From: Paraburkholderia saeva
Lineage (GTDB): Bacteria; Pseudomonadota; Gammaproteobacteria; Burkholderiales; Burkholderiaceae
NCBI RefSeq assembly: GCF_907164555.1
Contig: NZ_CAJQZC010000003.1
Span: forward strand, 186,001-250,000
DNA length: 64,000 nucleotides
Direction of reading: 5' to 3'
Each line of letters begins with the position of its first letter. Position 1 is the first letter of the stretch. A program made the position numbers and the translations under genes. The notes under the pieces were generated by a model. It was given only the letters and a program-made list of their open reading frames with translations, was not told the DNA's origin and did no database searches. This document shows positions 28,003-37,831 of this stretch, one piece after another.

Positions 28003-28037
28003 AACCCGCTTGAGGAAGGTGTCCCAAGCGGGTTTTT
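28003..28037 (+). terminator. Terminator/attenuator between rpsU and yqeY
   Basis: AACCCGCTTG and CAAGCGGGTT arms are separated by 12 bases and followed by TTTTT. It would end most rpsU transcripts while letting a fraction continue into yqeY-dnaG, as described for the E. coli rpsU-dnaG-rpoD operon. Confidence 0.8.
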
Positions 28038-28119
28038 GTCTTGACGCCGACGCCTTGCTGGACCGATTTTCAGGGCTTGTTCATCAGGCTTGTTTAAATT
28101 CAACGCATTCAGGTGAGTG

Positions 28120-28566
28120 ATGAGTCTCAAGGACCAGATCAACGACGATATGAAAGCCGCCATGCGGGCGCGCGAGACTGAACGGCTCGGCACGATCCGC
28201 CTGCTGCTTGCCGCGATCAAGCAGCGTGAAGTCGACGAGCGCGTGACGCTCGACGACGCGGCGATCACGGCCGTCATCGACAAGATGATCAAGCAGCGCA
28301 AGGACTCGATCAGCCAGTTCGAAGCGGCGGGGCGCACCGACCTCGTCGACAAGGAAGCGGCCGAACTCACGGTGCTCACCGCGTACATGCCGCAGCAACT
28401 GTCTGACGCAGAAGTCGTCGCCGAAGTGCAGGCTGCGATCGCGCAGACAGGCGCCGCCGGCCCGCAGGACATGGGCAAGGTGATGGGCGTCCTCAAACCG
28501 AAGCTCGCAGGCCGCGCCGACATGACAGCCGTGTCAGGGCTCGTCAAGGCAGCACTCGCGAAGTAA
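28120..28566 (+). CDS. yqeY: GatB/YqeY domain protein
   Basis: A 148-residue protein of the YqeY family, related to the tail domain of the GatB amidotransferase subunit; its cellular role is not firmly known. It begins MSLKDQINDDMKAAMRARETERLGTIRLLLAAIKQREVDER and contains AVIDKMIKQRKDSISQFEAAGRTDLVDKEAAELTVLTAYMPQQLS, both characteristic. The C-terminal domain resembles GatB (QDMGKVMGVLKPKLAGRADMTAVSGLVK). AGGTG 4 bases upstream supports the ATG at 28120. It sits between rpsU and dnaG. Confidence 0.92.
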   Translation: MSLKDQINDDMKAAMRARETERLGTIRLLLAAIKQREVDERVTLDDAAITAVIDKMIKQRKDSISQFEAAGRTDLVDKEAAELTVLTAYMPQQLSDAEVVAEVQAAIAQTGAAGPQDMGKVMGVLKPKLAGRADMTAVSGLVKAALAK

Positions 28567-28639
28567 CACCCCGTCCGTCCCCGGCAGGCCGCGCTGGCCG
28601 CCGGCGGGTTTTCATGTCATTCGAGGCCGCCATTCCACT

Positions 28640-30508
28640 GTGATTCCGCACTCGTTCCTGCAGGATCTGCTGAACCGCGTCGATATCGTCGACGTGGTCG
28701 GCCGTTTCGTGCAGTTGAAGAAGGGCGGCGCGAATTTCATGGGACTGTGCCCGTTCCACAACGAAAAAAGCCCTTCGTTCACCGTTAGTCCTACCAAGCA
28801 GTTTTATCACTGCTTCGGCTGCGGCGCGCACGGCACCGCGATCGGCTTCCTGATCGAGCACGCCGGGCTGACGTTCCCAGAGGCGGTCAACGAGCTGGCG
28901 CAATCCGTCGGCCTCACGGTGCCGCAGGAACCCTCGCCGATGCGCGGCGGAGGCGGCGGCGAAGGCTACGCGCCGGCGGTATCGAGAGCCGTCACGACAG
29001 CGTTGTCCGACGTGATGCAGGTTGCCTGCGACTTCTACCGAAAGCAGCTACGTGGCGCGCCCAACGCTATCCAGTACCTGAAAAAGCGCGGGCTGACCGG
29101 CGAAGTCGCCGCCCGTTTCGGGCTTGGCTACGCGCCGGACGGCTGGCAGAACCTCGAAACGGCGTTTCCCGACTATCGGGACGATTCGCTTGTCGAAGCT
29201 GGGCTCGTGATCGTCAGCGAAAAGTCCGATGCGCAGGGCCAGAACCGCCGTTATGACCGTTTCCGCGAGCGGATCATGTTCCCGATCCGCAATGTCAAGG
29301 GGCAGGTGATTGGCTTCGGTGGCCGTGTGCTGGACAGCGGCGAGCCCAAATATTTGAATTCTCCGGAAACGCCTCTATTTAACAAGGGCAGCGAGCTGTA
29401 CGGCCTCTTTGAGGCGCGTCTTGCCATCCGCGAGCAGCAGTACGTGCTGGTGGTCGAAGGGTATATGGATGTGGTCGCGCTGGCGCAGCTGGGGTTCCAG
29501 AACGCGGTTGCGACCCTCGGAACGGCGTGTACGCCGGTCCACGTGCAGAAACTGATGCGTCAGACCGATACGGTGATCTTCAGCTTCGACGGCGATTCGG
29601 CCGGCCGGCGCGCCGCGCGGCGCGCGCTGGACGCGTGTTTGCCGCACGCGGCCGACAACCGCACGATCCGCTTCCTGTTTCTGCCGACGGAGCACGATCC
29701 GGACAGCTATGTGCGCGAGTTCGGCACCGAGGGCTTCTCGGAGCAGGTCGCGCGGGCGATGCCGCTGTCGCAGTTCATGCTGAATGAAGTGCTGACCGGC
29801 AAGGAACTGGATCAGCCGGAAGGCAAGGCGCGCGCGCTGTTCGATGCCAAGCCGCTGTTGCAGGCGCTGCCGGCGAACGCGCTGCGCGCGCAGATCATGC
29901 ATATGTTCGCCGACCGGCTCGACGTGCCGTTCGACGAAGTGGCCGCGCTGTGCGAGGTCGATGCCCGGATTGCCGCAGCGTCGCGCGGTGCGCCGCCGCG
30001 CAAGGATCGCCGCAGCGTGACGGGGATCGAACAGCGGGCGCTGCGCAATCTGGTGATGCACCCGCGCATTGTCGCGGTGCTGGACGAAGACGCAGAGCAG
30101 GCGCTCCTGACGGTCACGCGTCACGGCGAACTGTTCGAGGAAGTGACGACGCATGCGCGTGCGCTGGGCGACGCGGCCGAGTTTCAGTTGCTGTCGGATC
30201 TGCTTAGAAACAGCGCAAATGCCCCGACTTTCGAAGAAATTTTCCGCGAAATTCTGGACTATGATGAAAACGTGCGTGACCTGCTGCTGAAGAATCCTGA
30301 GGACGAAACGGTTGCTGAAGAGCGTCGCGAGCAGGAGCGGATTGTCGGTGAGGAGCTGAAGGCGGCGATCTTCAGGATGAGCTATGACGCGTATAGCGCA
30401 CGGCTCGATCAGTTGTCGCGACAGTCGCGGCATACGCCGGAAGAGCTGGCTGAATATACCGATCTGAATCGGAAAAGGGCTGACATGAAACGTCAGCTCG
30501 GGCTGTAA
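28640..30508 (+). CDS. dnaG: DNA primase
   Basis: DnaG makes the RNA primers for DNA replication. The 622-residue protein has an N-terminal CHC2 zinc-binding domain with ligands C37, H40, C58 and C61 (LCPFHNEKSPSF...HCFGCGAHG). The catalytic core follows (AARFGLGYAPDGWQNL, FGGRVLDSGEPKYLNSPETPLF), then a Toprim domain with VVEGYMDVVALAQLG and FSFDGDSAGRRAARRAL. A C-terminal helical domain would bind DnaB. It starts with GTG at 28640 (V-IPHSFLQDLL). A Gly-rich loop, MRGGGGGEGY, joins the zinc and core domains. Confidence 0.96.
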   Translation: MIPHSFLQDLLNRVDIVDVVGRFVQLKKGGANFMGLCPFHNEKSPSFTVSPTKQFYHCFGCGAHGTAIGFLIEHAGLTFPEAVNELAQSVGLTVPQEPSPMRGGGGGEGYAPAVSRAVTTALSDVMQVACDFYRKQLRGAPNAIQYLKKRGLTGEVAARFGLGYAPDGWQNLETAFPDYRDDSLVEAGLVIVSEKSDAQGQNRRYDRFRERIMFPIRNVKGQVIGFGGRVLDSGEPKYLNSPETPLFNKGSELYGLFEARLAIREQQYVLVVEGYMDVVALAQLGFQNAVATLGTACTPVHVQKLMRQTDTVIFSFDGDSAGRRAARRALDACLPHAADNRTIRFLFLPTEHDPDSYVREFGTEGFSEQVARAMPLSQFMLNEVLTGKELDQPEGKARALFDAKPLLQALPANALRAQIMHMFADRLDVPFDEVAALCEVDARIAAASRGAPPRKDRRSVTGIEQRALRNLVMHPRIVAVLDEDAEQALLTVTRHGELFEEVTTHARALGDAAEFQLLSDLLRNSANAPTFEEIFREILDYDENVRDLLLKNPEDETVAEERREQERIVGEELKAAIFRMSYDAYSARLDQLSRQSRHTPEELAEYTDLNRKRADMKRQLGL

Positions 30509-30529
30509 CCGGGGACGCTGGAACCGAGG

Positions 30530-30538
30530 TGCTATAAT
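30530..30538 (+). promoter_or_regulatory. Extended -10 promoter of rpoD
   Basis: TGC plus consensus TATAAT (30533-30538) lies 64 bases upstream of the rpoD ATG in the 93-base gap after dnaG. It is identical over nine bases to the rpsU element. No good -35 is visible. It suggests rpoD has its own promoter in addition to read-through. Confidence 0.5.
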
Positions 30539-30601
30539 AAAAGGTTCCCAGCAGTTTGTTTGCAGTTTTTGTTTGTTTTCCAGGCAAGAGGGCGAATTGC
30601 A

Positions 30602-33028
<2,427 letters not shown>

Positions 33029-33057
33029 TCGAAGGCTTGCTGACCGTAGCAGATACA

Positions 33058-33110
33058 GGGGCTTCCTGGTCGTTTCGCGAAGAGCGAAGCGGTCCCGGAA
33101 GCCCCTTTTT
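33058..33110 (+). terminator. Rho-independent terminator after rpoD
   Basis: GGGGCTTCC and GGAAGCCCC arms, with an internal secondary hairpin in the 30-base loop, are followed by TTTTT. It lies 30 bases past the rpoD stop and closes the macromolecular synthesis block. Confidence 0.8.
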
Positions 33111-33170
33111 CGTGTAGTATGTCGGCCACATCACCGATCAGGCCCGGCCATCAAACCGGGTCTTTTTCTT

Positions 33171-33258
33171 GGGCCGGACGCCGTGCTGGTTGCAGGCAGC
33201 GGACTCATAATCCGCCTCCGAAAGGACATCGTCGGTTCGAATCCGACCCGGCCCACCA
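33171..33258 (+). tRNA. tRNA with CAU anticodon and class-II-like long variable arm (Ile2-like)
   Basis: An 88-base tRNA gene with encoded CCA. The acceptor stem GGGCCGG pairs with CCGGCCC (7 bp). The anticodon stem GCGGA/TCCGC encloses loop CT-CAT-AA (anticodon 33206-33208). The T arm is GTCGG-TTCGAAT-CCGAC. Two features are odd. The variable region is 15 bases (33216-33230, with TCC-GAAA-GGA able to form a small stem) instead of 4-5. The D arm begins AC-GCC rather than the usual TA-GCTC, so position 8 is A and position 14 is T. A CAU tRNA next to rpoD corresponds to the place of ileX in E. coli, which suggests an Ile2 (AUA-reading) identity; an elongator Met is less likely. Confidence 0.75.
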
Positions 33259-33718
33259 CAGGTTTCAGCTGTTTTTTCAATACCAGTTTTGTTCCGCAAA
33301 AGCCGGGTTGTTCCGCAAAATCGATTAGCGGGTTGGCCCTACCTTGTCTCCTCGACGCTTTCGCACGTAATGTTCAGTCATGTATTTACGCCGACCGAAA
33401 ATTGAGCCACTGGAGGTGCGAAACTCACAGCGTTGAACGAACTCTTCTTGATTCTTTTTCTTTTGGCTTGGCTTGGCTTGCCTGCAGCTTCGCTCTTCTT
33501 CAGTTCTTGTTCGCTTCGTACCGTTGATTCCCTTGTGGTTGCCGCATTCCGGGCGGATTAGCCACTGAGGTCAGCCGCGGCCCAGAAATAGCTTGACCCA
33601 TGATCCCGTCATCGTGCGACCACTTCATCAATATGAATTCCGGTTTAGATGAATTTGGCGCAGCTGGTAACGCTCAGAGCGAATGCTGCGATACGTTTCA
33701 TACTCGGTAAGCCCGGAT
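33259..33718. other. Intergenic region with probable insertion-sequence scar
   Basis: No gene is visible in these 460 bases. The start holds a weak hairpin plus T tract (ACAG...CTGTTTTTT, 33257-33277) that may terminate the tRNA. Two direct copies of TTGTTCCGCAAAA follow (about 33288 and 33310). Further on, a stretch containing CCGAAAATTGAGCCACTGG, and one near 33585 containing GAAATAGCTTGACCC, resemble ends of decayed transposable elements, possibly IS21-like. That resemblance is by eye only. The position directly downstream of a tRNA gene makes past integration plausible. Confidence 0.35.
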
Positions 33719-34774
33719 TCAGAAGCCCAAAGCGATAGCCAGCAAGCCGGTGACCACGCCGCATGCCACCACAGCCAGCGCCACCACCGTCAGTACGCGC
33801 CTCGGGAACGAGCGGCCGAGCATGGCCATTGACGGCACGCTGATCAGCGGCAATGTCAACAGCAATGCGCCGGCGGGACCGGCTGCCATGCCGAACGACA
33901 GCATTGCCTGGATGATCGGCACTTCGCCGGCGGTCGGAATCACGAACAGCGTGCCTGCGATCGACAACGCGATGATCCATACGAGGCTGTTGTCGATGTG
34001 CGGTCCGATGTGCGGGAACAGCCACGCACGCGCCGCGCCGAGAATTAAAACCAGCACGATATATTCGGGCACGAGGCGCAGTGTCATCCTGCCGAGGATT
34101 TTCACCCAGCGCGTGAAAGCGGAGCCGGGGTCGTCGGCGGACACCATTAGCGAGAGGGCTTCGCGCGATGCTTCGGCTTCTTTCGGTGTGACCATGCGGT
34201 TCGCCAGATAGCCGAGACCGAACACCATCACGATGCCGAGCGCGAGCCGCAAACCCATCCACTGCCAGCCCAGTACAAAGCCCATGAAGATCAACGTGGC
34301 CGGATTCAGCGCAGTGTTGCCGAGCCAGAACGCCATCGCCGCACCCGGCGCCGCCTGGCGCGCGCGCAAACCGGCGACGACCGGGGCCGCACAACAGGTG
34401 CACATCATGCCCGGCAACGACATCAGGCAACCCTTCACCACGCTGCTGAAATCGGTGCGGCCGAGCGCACGCGCGACCCATTGCGGTGGAATCAGCGCCT
34501 GCACCGCTGAGCCGAGCAGCAGGCCGAGCACCATGGCTTGCCAGATTGCTTTGCCGTACGCGAGCGCGTAATCGGTCGCGGCTTGCCACGACGCATCCGG
34601 TGCGCTCGCCGACGTACCCATCAGGATCGACTTGCCGATGGAATGCTGGCTCGCGGCGACGAAAGCGCGGTTGTAGTAGGGAAACCACTTCACATAGAAG
34701 AGGCCGACGACCGCGATCAGCAGGAATACGATCCAGCCAAGCGCGACACGAGGTTGTCGAAGGGTTGATTGCAC
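33719..34774 (-). CDS. UPF0718/YraQ-type permease
   Basis: A 351-residue membrane protein of the permease family formerly called DUF318/UPF0718, which also includes the organoarsenical exporter ArsP. It has about eight to nine hydrophobic helices in two halves. Each half carries a typical motif: GCLMSLPGMMCTCCAAPVVAGLRARQAAPGAAMAFWLGNTALNP in the first and IPTAGEVPIIQAMLSFGMAAGPAGALLLTLPLISVPSM in the second. The Cys-Cys pair is conserved in this subgroup as I recall it. It lies 24 bases downstream of mnmH and on the same strand as mnmH and selD, so it may be cotranscribed. That suggests, but does not prove, transport of a selenium or sulfur compound. Confidence 0.82.
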   Translation of the reverse strand: MQSTLRQPRVALGWIVFLLIAVVGLFYVKWFPYYNRAFVAASQHSIGKSILMGTSASAPDASWQAATDYALAYGKAIWQAMVLGLLLGSAVQALIPPQWVARALGRTDFSSVVKGCLMSLPGMMCTCCAAPVVAGLRARQAAPGAAMAFWLGNTALNPATLIFMGFVLGWQWMGLRLALGIVMVFGLGYLANRMVTPKEAEASREALSLMVSADDPGSAFTRWVKILGRMTLRLVPEYIVLVLILGAARAWLFPHIGPHIDNSLVWIIALSIAGTLFVIPTAGEVPIIQAMLSFGMAAGPAGALLLTLPLISVPSMAMLGRSFPRRVLTVVALAVVACGVVTGLLAIALGF

Positions 34775-34798
34775 GAAGGCCTCAAGTGATGGTGTTAA

Positions 34799-35866
34799 TC
34801 AGACGACAGCGGATGCGCGGCTGTCGAAGTGAACAAGCAGTGACTTTGCCTGCTCGACGACGTCGGCGTCGTTGGGGCGGAAAGACAGTTGCAGCGCGTG
34901 CGGCAACTGCGCGAAATGCTGATGGCTGCTGCGTGCATACGCCGGATCGTAGTGCCGCTCGATTAGCTCGTGGGCCAGTTCGGCGCGCCGGTTTTCGTCG
35001 ACAAGCCGCTGCCAGCCCATGACGCGCTCGCGGCTATGCAAGCCGATCATTCGTTGCAACTGCGCTTTGAGCGCCTCGGGATTATCGAACAGATGCGCGT
35101 AGTCGTGCAGCAGAAAGGTCGCGCGATCTTCGCGGCTTGACAGCACCTTCACGCACGCAGCCTGATGAAACGTGTCCAGCAGTGCGAGCGGCAGAGTCAC
35201 CGAACCGATGCGCCGGCTCTCCGCTTCGATAAACACCGGCCGACCTGGATCAAACTCGCGCAGCGCGCTGACGAGGAGGGTGTCGAAACGCTTCTGCGAG
35301 GGCTGCGGCACGCCCGCCCATGCGCCGAGCAGCGAGCCGCGATGCGCGGCCAGCGCTTCGAGGTCGAGCGTCTGCGCGCCCGCCTGGTTCAGGGCCGACA
35401 GCAAGTGCGTCTTGCGGCTGCCGGTCGGGCCGACAAGCACGATGTAGTTCAGGGTTTTCGGAAGTGTGTCGAGGGCTTCGAGCGTGGCGCGCCGGTAGCT
35501 CTTGTAGCCGCCGTCCAGCTGGCGCGCCTGCCAGCCAATCATGTTGAACAGCGTCGTGACCGAGCCCGAGCGTTTGCCGCCGCGCCAGCAGTAGATCAGC
35601 GGTCGCCAGTTGCGTGGGCGGTCGGCGAAGGTCGTTTCCAGGTGATGCGCGATGTTGCGCGCGACCAGTGCCGCGCCTATCCGGGTGCCTTCGAAGGGCG
35701 AGACCTGTTTGTACGTGGTGCCGACCAAAACGCGTTCTTCGTTGCTCAGTACGGGCGCGTTGAGCGCACCTGGAATGTGGTCTTCCGCAAATTCGAGAGG
35801 CGTGCGCACATCGATGATTTCATCGAAATCACCTGCTTTTTCGAGGCTGACGAGAAGATTTTTCAA
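34799..35866 (-). CDS. mnmH: tRNA 2-selenouridine synthase (MnmH/SelU)
   Basis: MnmH replaces the sulfur of 2-thiouridine at tRNA wobble position 34 with selenium, using selenophosphate made by SelD. The 355-residue protein has an N-terminal rhodanese domain (EIIDVRTPLEFAEDHIPGALNAPVLSNEER, catalytic C93 in IYCWRGGKRSG) and a C-terminal P-loop domain (VGPTGSRKTHLL, about 146-156; the usual GxTGxGKT has Arg for the second Gly). VFIEAESRRIGSV follows, as in the family. It lies between selD and the permease, all on the minus strand, forming a selenium-use module. Confidence 0.92.
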   Translation of the reverse strand: MKNLLVSLEKAGDFDEIIDVRTPLEFAEDHIPGALNAPVLSNEERVLVGTTYKQVSPFEGTRIGAALVARNIAHHLETTFADRPRNWRPLIYCWRGGKRSGSVTTLFNMIGWQARQLDGGYKSYRRATLEALDTLPKTLNYIVLVGPTGSRKTHLLSALNQAGAQTLDLEALAAHRGSLLGAWAGVPQPSQKRFDTLLVSALREFDPGRPVFIEAESRRIGSVTLPLALLDTFHQAACVKVLSSREDRATFLLHDYAHLFDNPEALKAQLQRMIGLHSRERVMGWQRLVDENRRAELAHELIERHYDPAYARSSHQHFAQLPHALQLSFRPNDADVVEQAKSLLVHFDSRASAVV

Positions 35867-36027
35867 GGGGAAAAGACAAAGCGGCTCGACGGAAAGAGCG
35901 AAATTATCGCATGCGCGGCCAAGGCGGCCCCGGTCGCGCGCGGGACGACGCGTGCGATCGGGACTCTGGGTGATGCGTGACTGTCCTATGCTTCGGTCCG
36001 CGCCCTGGCGCGGCGTCCGCCTGCACG

Positions 36028-37092
36028 TTAAACGACTTCGAGGTGTCTTTCTCCGCTGACCATTTCGCCGATCACGCGCGCCTCGCTGAACCCGTCGGCA
36101 CGGAACAATGCCAGCACTTCGTCGACCGTTTCAGGCGCGCACGAAACCAGCAGGCCGCCCGAGGTTTGTGGGTCGGTCAGAAGCGTGCGCGCCGTCGCCG
36201 GCAGCGTCGCGTGCAGCACGATATCTTCGCCATAGGCGTCCCAGTTGCGCCCTGATGCGCCGGTAAAAATGCCCGCTTCGGCGAGCTCGACCACGTTCGG
36301 CAGCCACGGCAGATCCGCGTAGCGCACGCGGGCAGTCAGATTCGAGCCGCGCGCCAATTCGAGCGTATGCCCGAGCAGCCCAAAGCCGGTGATATCCGTC
36401 AGCGCATGCACGCCGTCCAGTCTCGCCAACTCCGCGCCGGGCCGATTGAGTTTGGTGGTCGCGCTGATCATCGCAGCGTAGCCGGCACCGTCCAGTTGGT
36501 CCTTCTTTAGCGCAGCCGACAGAATGCCGACGCCAAGCGGCTTGCCGAGAACCAGCACGTCGCCGGCTTGAGCCCCCGTGTTGCGTTTGATGCGCTTCGG
36601 ATCGACCAGGCCGAGTGCGACGAGACCGTAGATTGGCTCGACCGAATCGATCGAATGGCCGCCCGCGAGCGGAATGCCGGCCTCGGCGCACACGGACTCG
36701 CCGCCTTTCAACACGGCAGCGATCACGTCGTGCGGCAGCACGTTAATCGGCATGCCGACGATGGCGAGTGCCATGATCGGCTTGCCGCCCATCGCGTAGA
36801 CATCGGACAGCGCGTTGGTGGCGGCGATCCGGCCGAAGTCGAATGGATCGTCGACGATCGGCATGAAGAAGTCGGTGGTGGCGACGATTGCCTGCTCGTT
36901 GTTGAGCTTGTAGACGGCGGCGTCGTCGGCGGTGTCGTTGCCGACCAGCAGATCGGGAAAGAACGGCAACGGCGCGCTGCGCTTGAGCAGGTCGGCGAGG
37001 AGGCCGGGGGCGATCTTGCAGCCGCAGCCGCCGCCGTGCGACAGGCTGGTGAGCCGGGGCGGTTGATGGGGTCGGGCGTGGGTGTCGGTCAT
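36028..37092 (-). CDS. selD: Selenide, water dikinase (selenophosphate synthase)
   Basis: SelD makes selenophosphate from selenide and ATP, the selenium donor for MnmH and for selenocysteine. The 354-residue protein starts at 37092 (MTDTHARPHQ). It has the catalytic loop LSHGGGCGCKIAPG with C23 and K26 corresponding to Cys17 and Lys20 of E. coli, so it is a Cys and not a selenocysteine enzyme. Further motifs are DDAAVYKLNNEQAIVATTDFFMPIVDDPFDFGRIAATNALSDVYAMGG and ALTDITGFGLLGHTLELARGS. The longer frame upstream (to 37539) shows no family similarity. selA and selB are not in the window. Confidence 0.94.
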   Translation of the reverse strand: MTDTHARPHQPPRLTSLSHGGGCGCKIAPGLLADLLKRSAPLPFFPDLLVGNDTADDAAVYKLNNEQAIVATTDFFMPIVDDPFDFGRIAATNALSDVYAMGGKPIMALAIVGMPINVLPHDVIAAVLKGGESVCAEAGIPLAGGHSIDSVEPIYGLVALGLVDPKRIKRNTGAQAGDVLVLGKPLGVGILSAALKKDQLDGAGYAAMISATTKLNRPGAELARLDGVHALTDITGFGLLGHTLELARGSNLTARVRYADLPWLPNVVELAEAGIFTGASGRNWDAYGEDIVLHATLPATARTLLTDPQTSGGLLVSCAPETVDEVLALFRADGFSEARVIGEMVSGERHLEVV

Positions 37093-37375
37093 GATGGGGC
37101 GATTCTCGGGCTTCGGACGACCGCAATTATGAAGGTTGTTCATGCGCGGCGCTGGGGCGCAGTCTCCACAGATAGGTCCTGACAAGAAAACAAAGGCGCT
37201 GTCAGCCGCCGATCTCAAACTGGTGTGACATCGCCGCAGCAAATTCGCCACATCGGGCGGGTCGCCAAAGGAGCGCATCCGCAGATGAGATGACTTGGCA
37301 ACGAGCAGGCCTTGCCGAAGCGAGGAAGACCCGGATCTCGATTGCCGCATATCCAGCACGATCCACTGCGCGCCA

Positions 37376-37507
37376 TCGGAGAGCCTCATCGAAGACTTGG
37401 CCAGGATCGGTGTGTTCGTCGTCCCCTGCGGAGAGCTAGAGCAATGGATCGATACCGGCGTGAGCAAGGGCCGAGAGTGGAGCCGTAAGGCGCTTGAGAA
37501 ACAGCGG
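37376..37507 (+). pseudogene. Remnant of an AAA/OLD-like ATPase gene (tentative)
   Basis: Inside a 739-base stretch without intact genes, one frame encodes LIEDLARIGVFVVPCGELEQWIDTGVSKGREWSRKALEK. This resembles the C-terminal part of AAA-family or OLD-type endonuclease ATPases as I remember them (IGIFVVPVGELE...). Nothing before or after continues the protein. It is best read as a leftover fragment of a larger deleted gene. The match is by eye, so the family is uncertain. Confidence 0.35.
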
Positions 37508-37831
37508 CCCTTCATCGATTCGGTGCAGAGACGGTTCACCGGTCAAACTGACCTTGGCCTTGAGTCTGCAGTTCAACGCGCCGAAAGCTAACGAGTTCCT
37601 GCCGTTAGGCGATGCAACTACGCTACATTCATCCGCCAACGGCCGTTGGCGGCCCCGAAACGGTGCCCGACCGGTCGCCCGTCAATGGTGATCCATTACT
37701 TTTCCTGATCAATCCTCGGCCAAAGAATCGTTTGTTGTCCAGGTGTGCCGCTCCGATAATTTTCTCCAATCCCGGCCTTTCGAGGACCCCGGTGAAACAA
37801 CTCATGCGAGCGCTGCATAGGAGACAACACG
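37508..37831. other. Upstream region of the Rieske catabolic cluster
   Basis: I see no coding signal in these 324 bases. The distal part (37738-37831) is AT-richer and should hold the promoter of the Rieske gene. The ribosome binding site AGGAGA lies at the end, 7 bases before the ATG at 37832. I could not identify a convincing LysR box by eye. Confidence 0.4.

Noticed and set aside
33171..33258. Selenocysteine tRNA (selC) near selD
   Set aside because: The acceptor stem is 7 bp, the T stem 5 bp and the total 88 bases, and the stems fix the anticodon as CAU rather than UCA. This is not the 8+5 architecture of tRNA-Sec.
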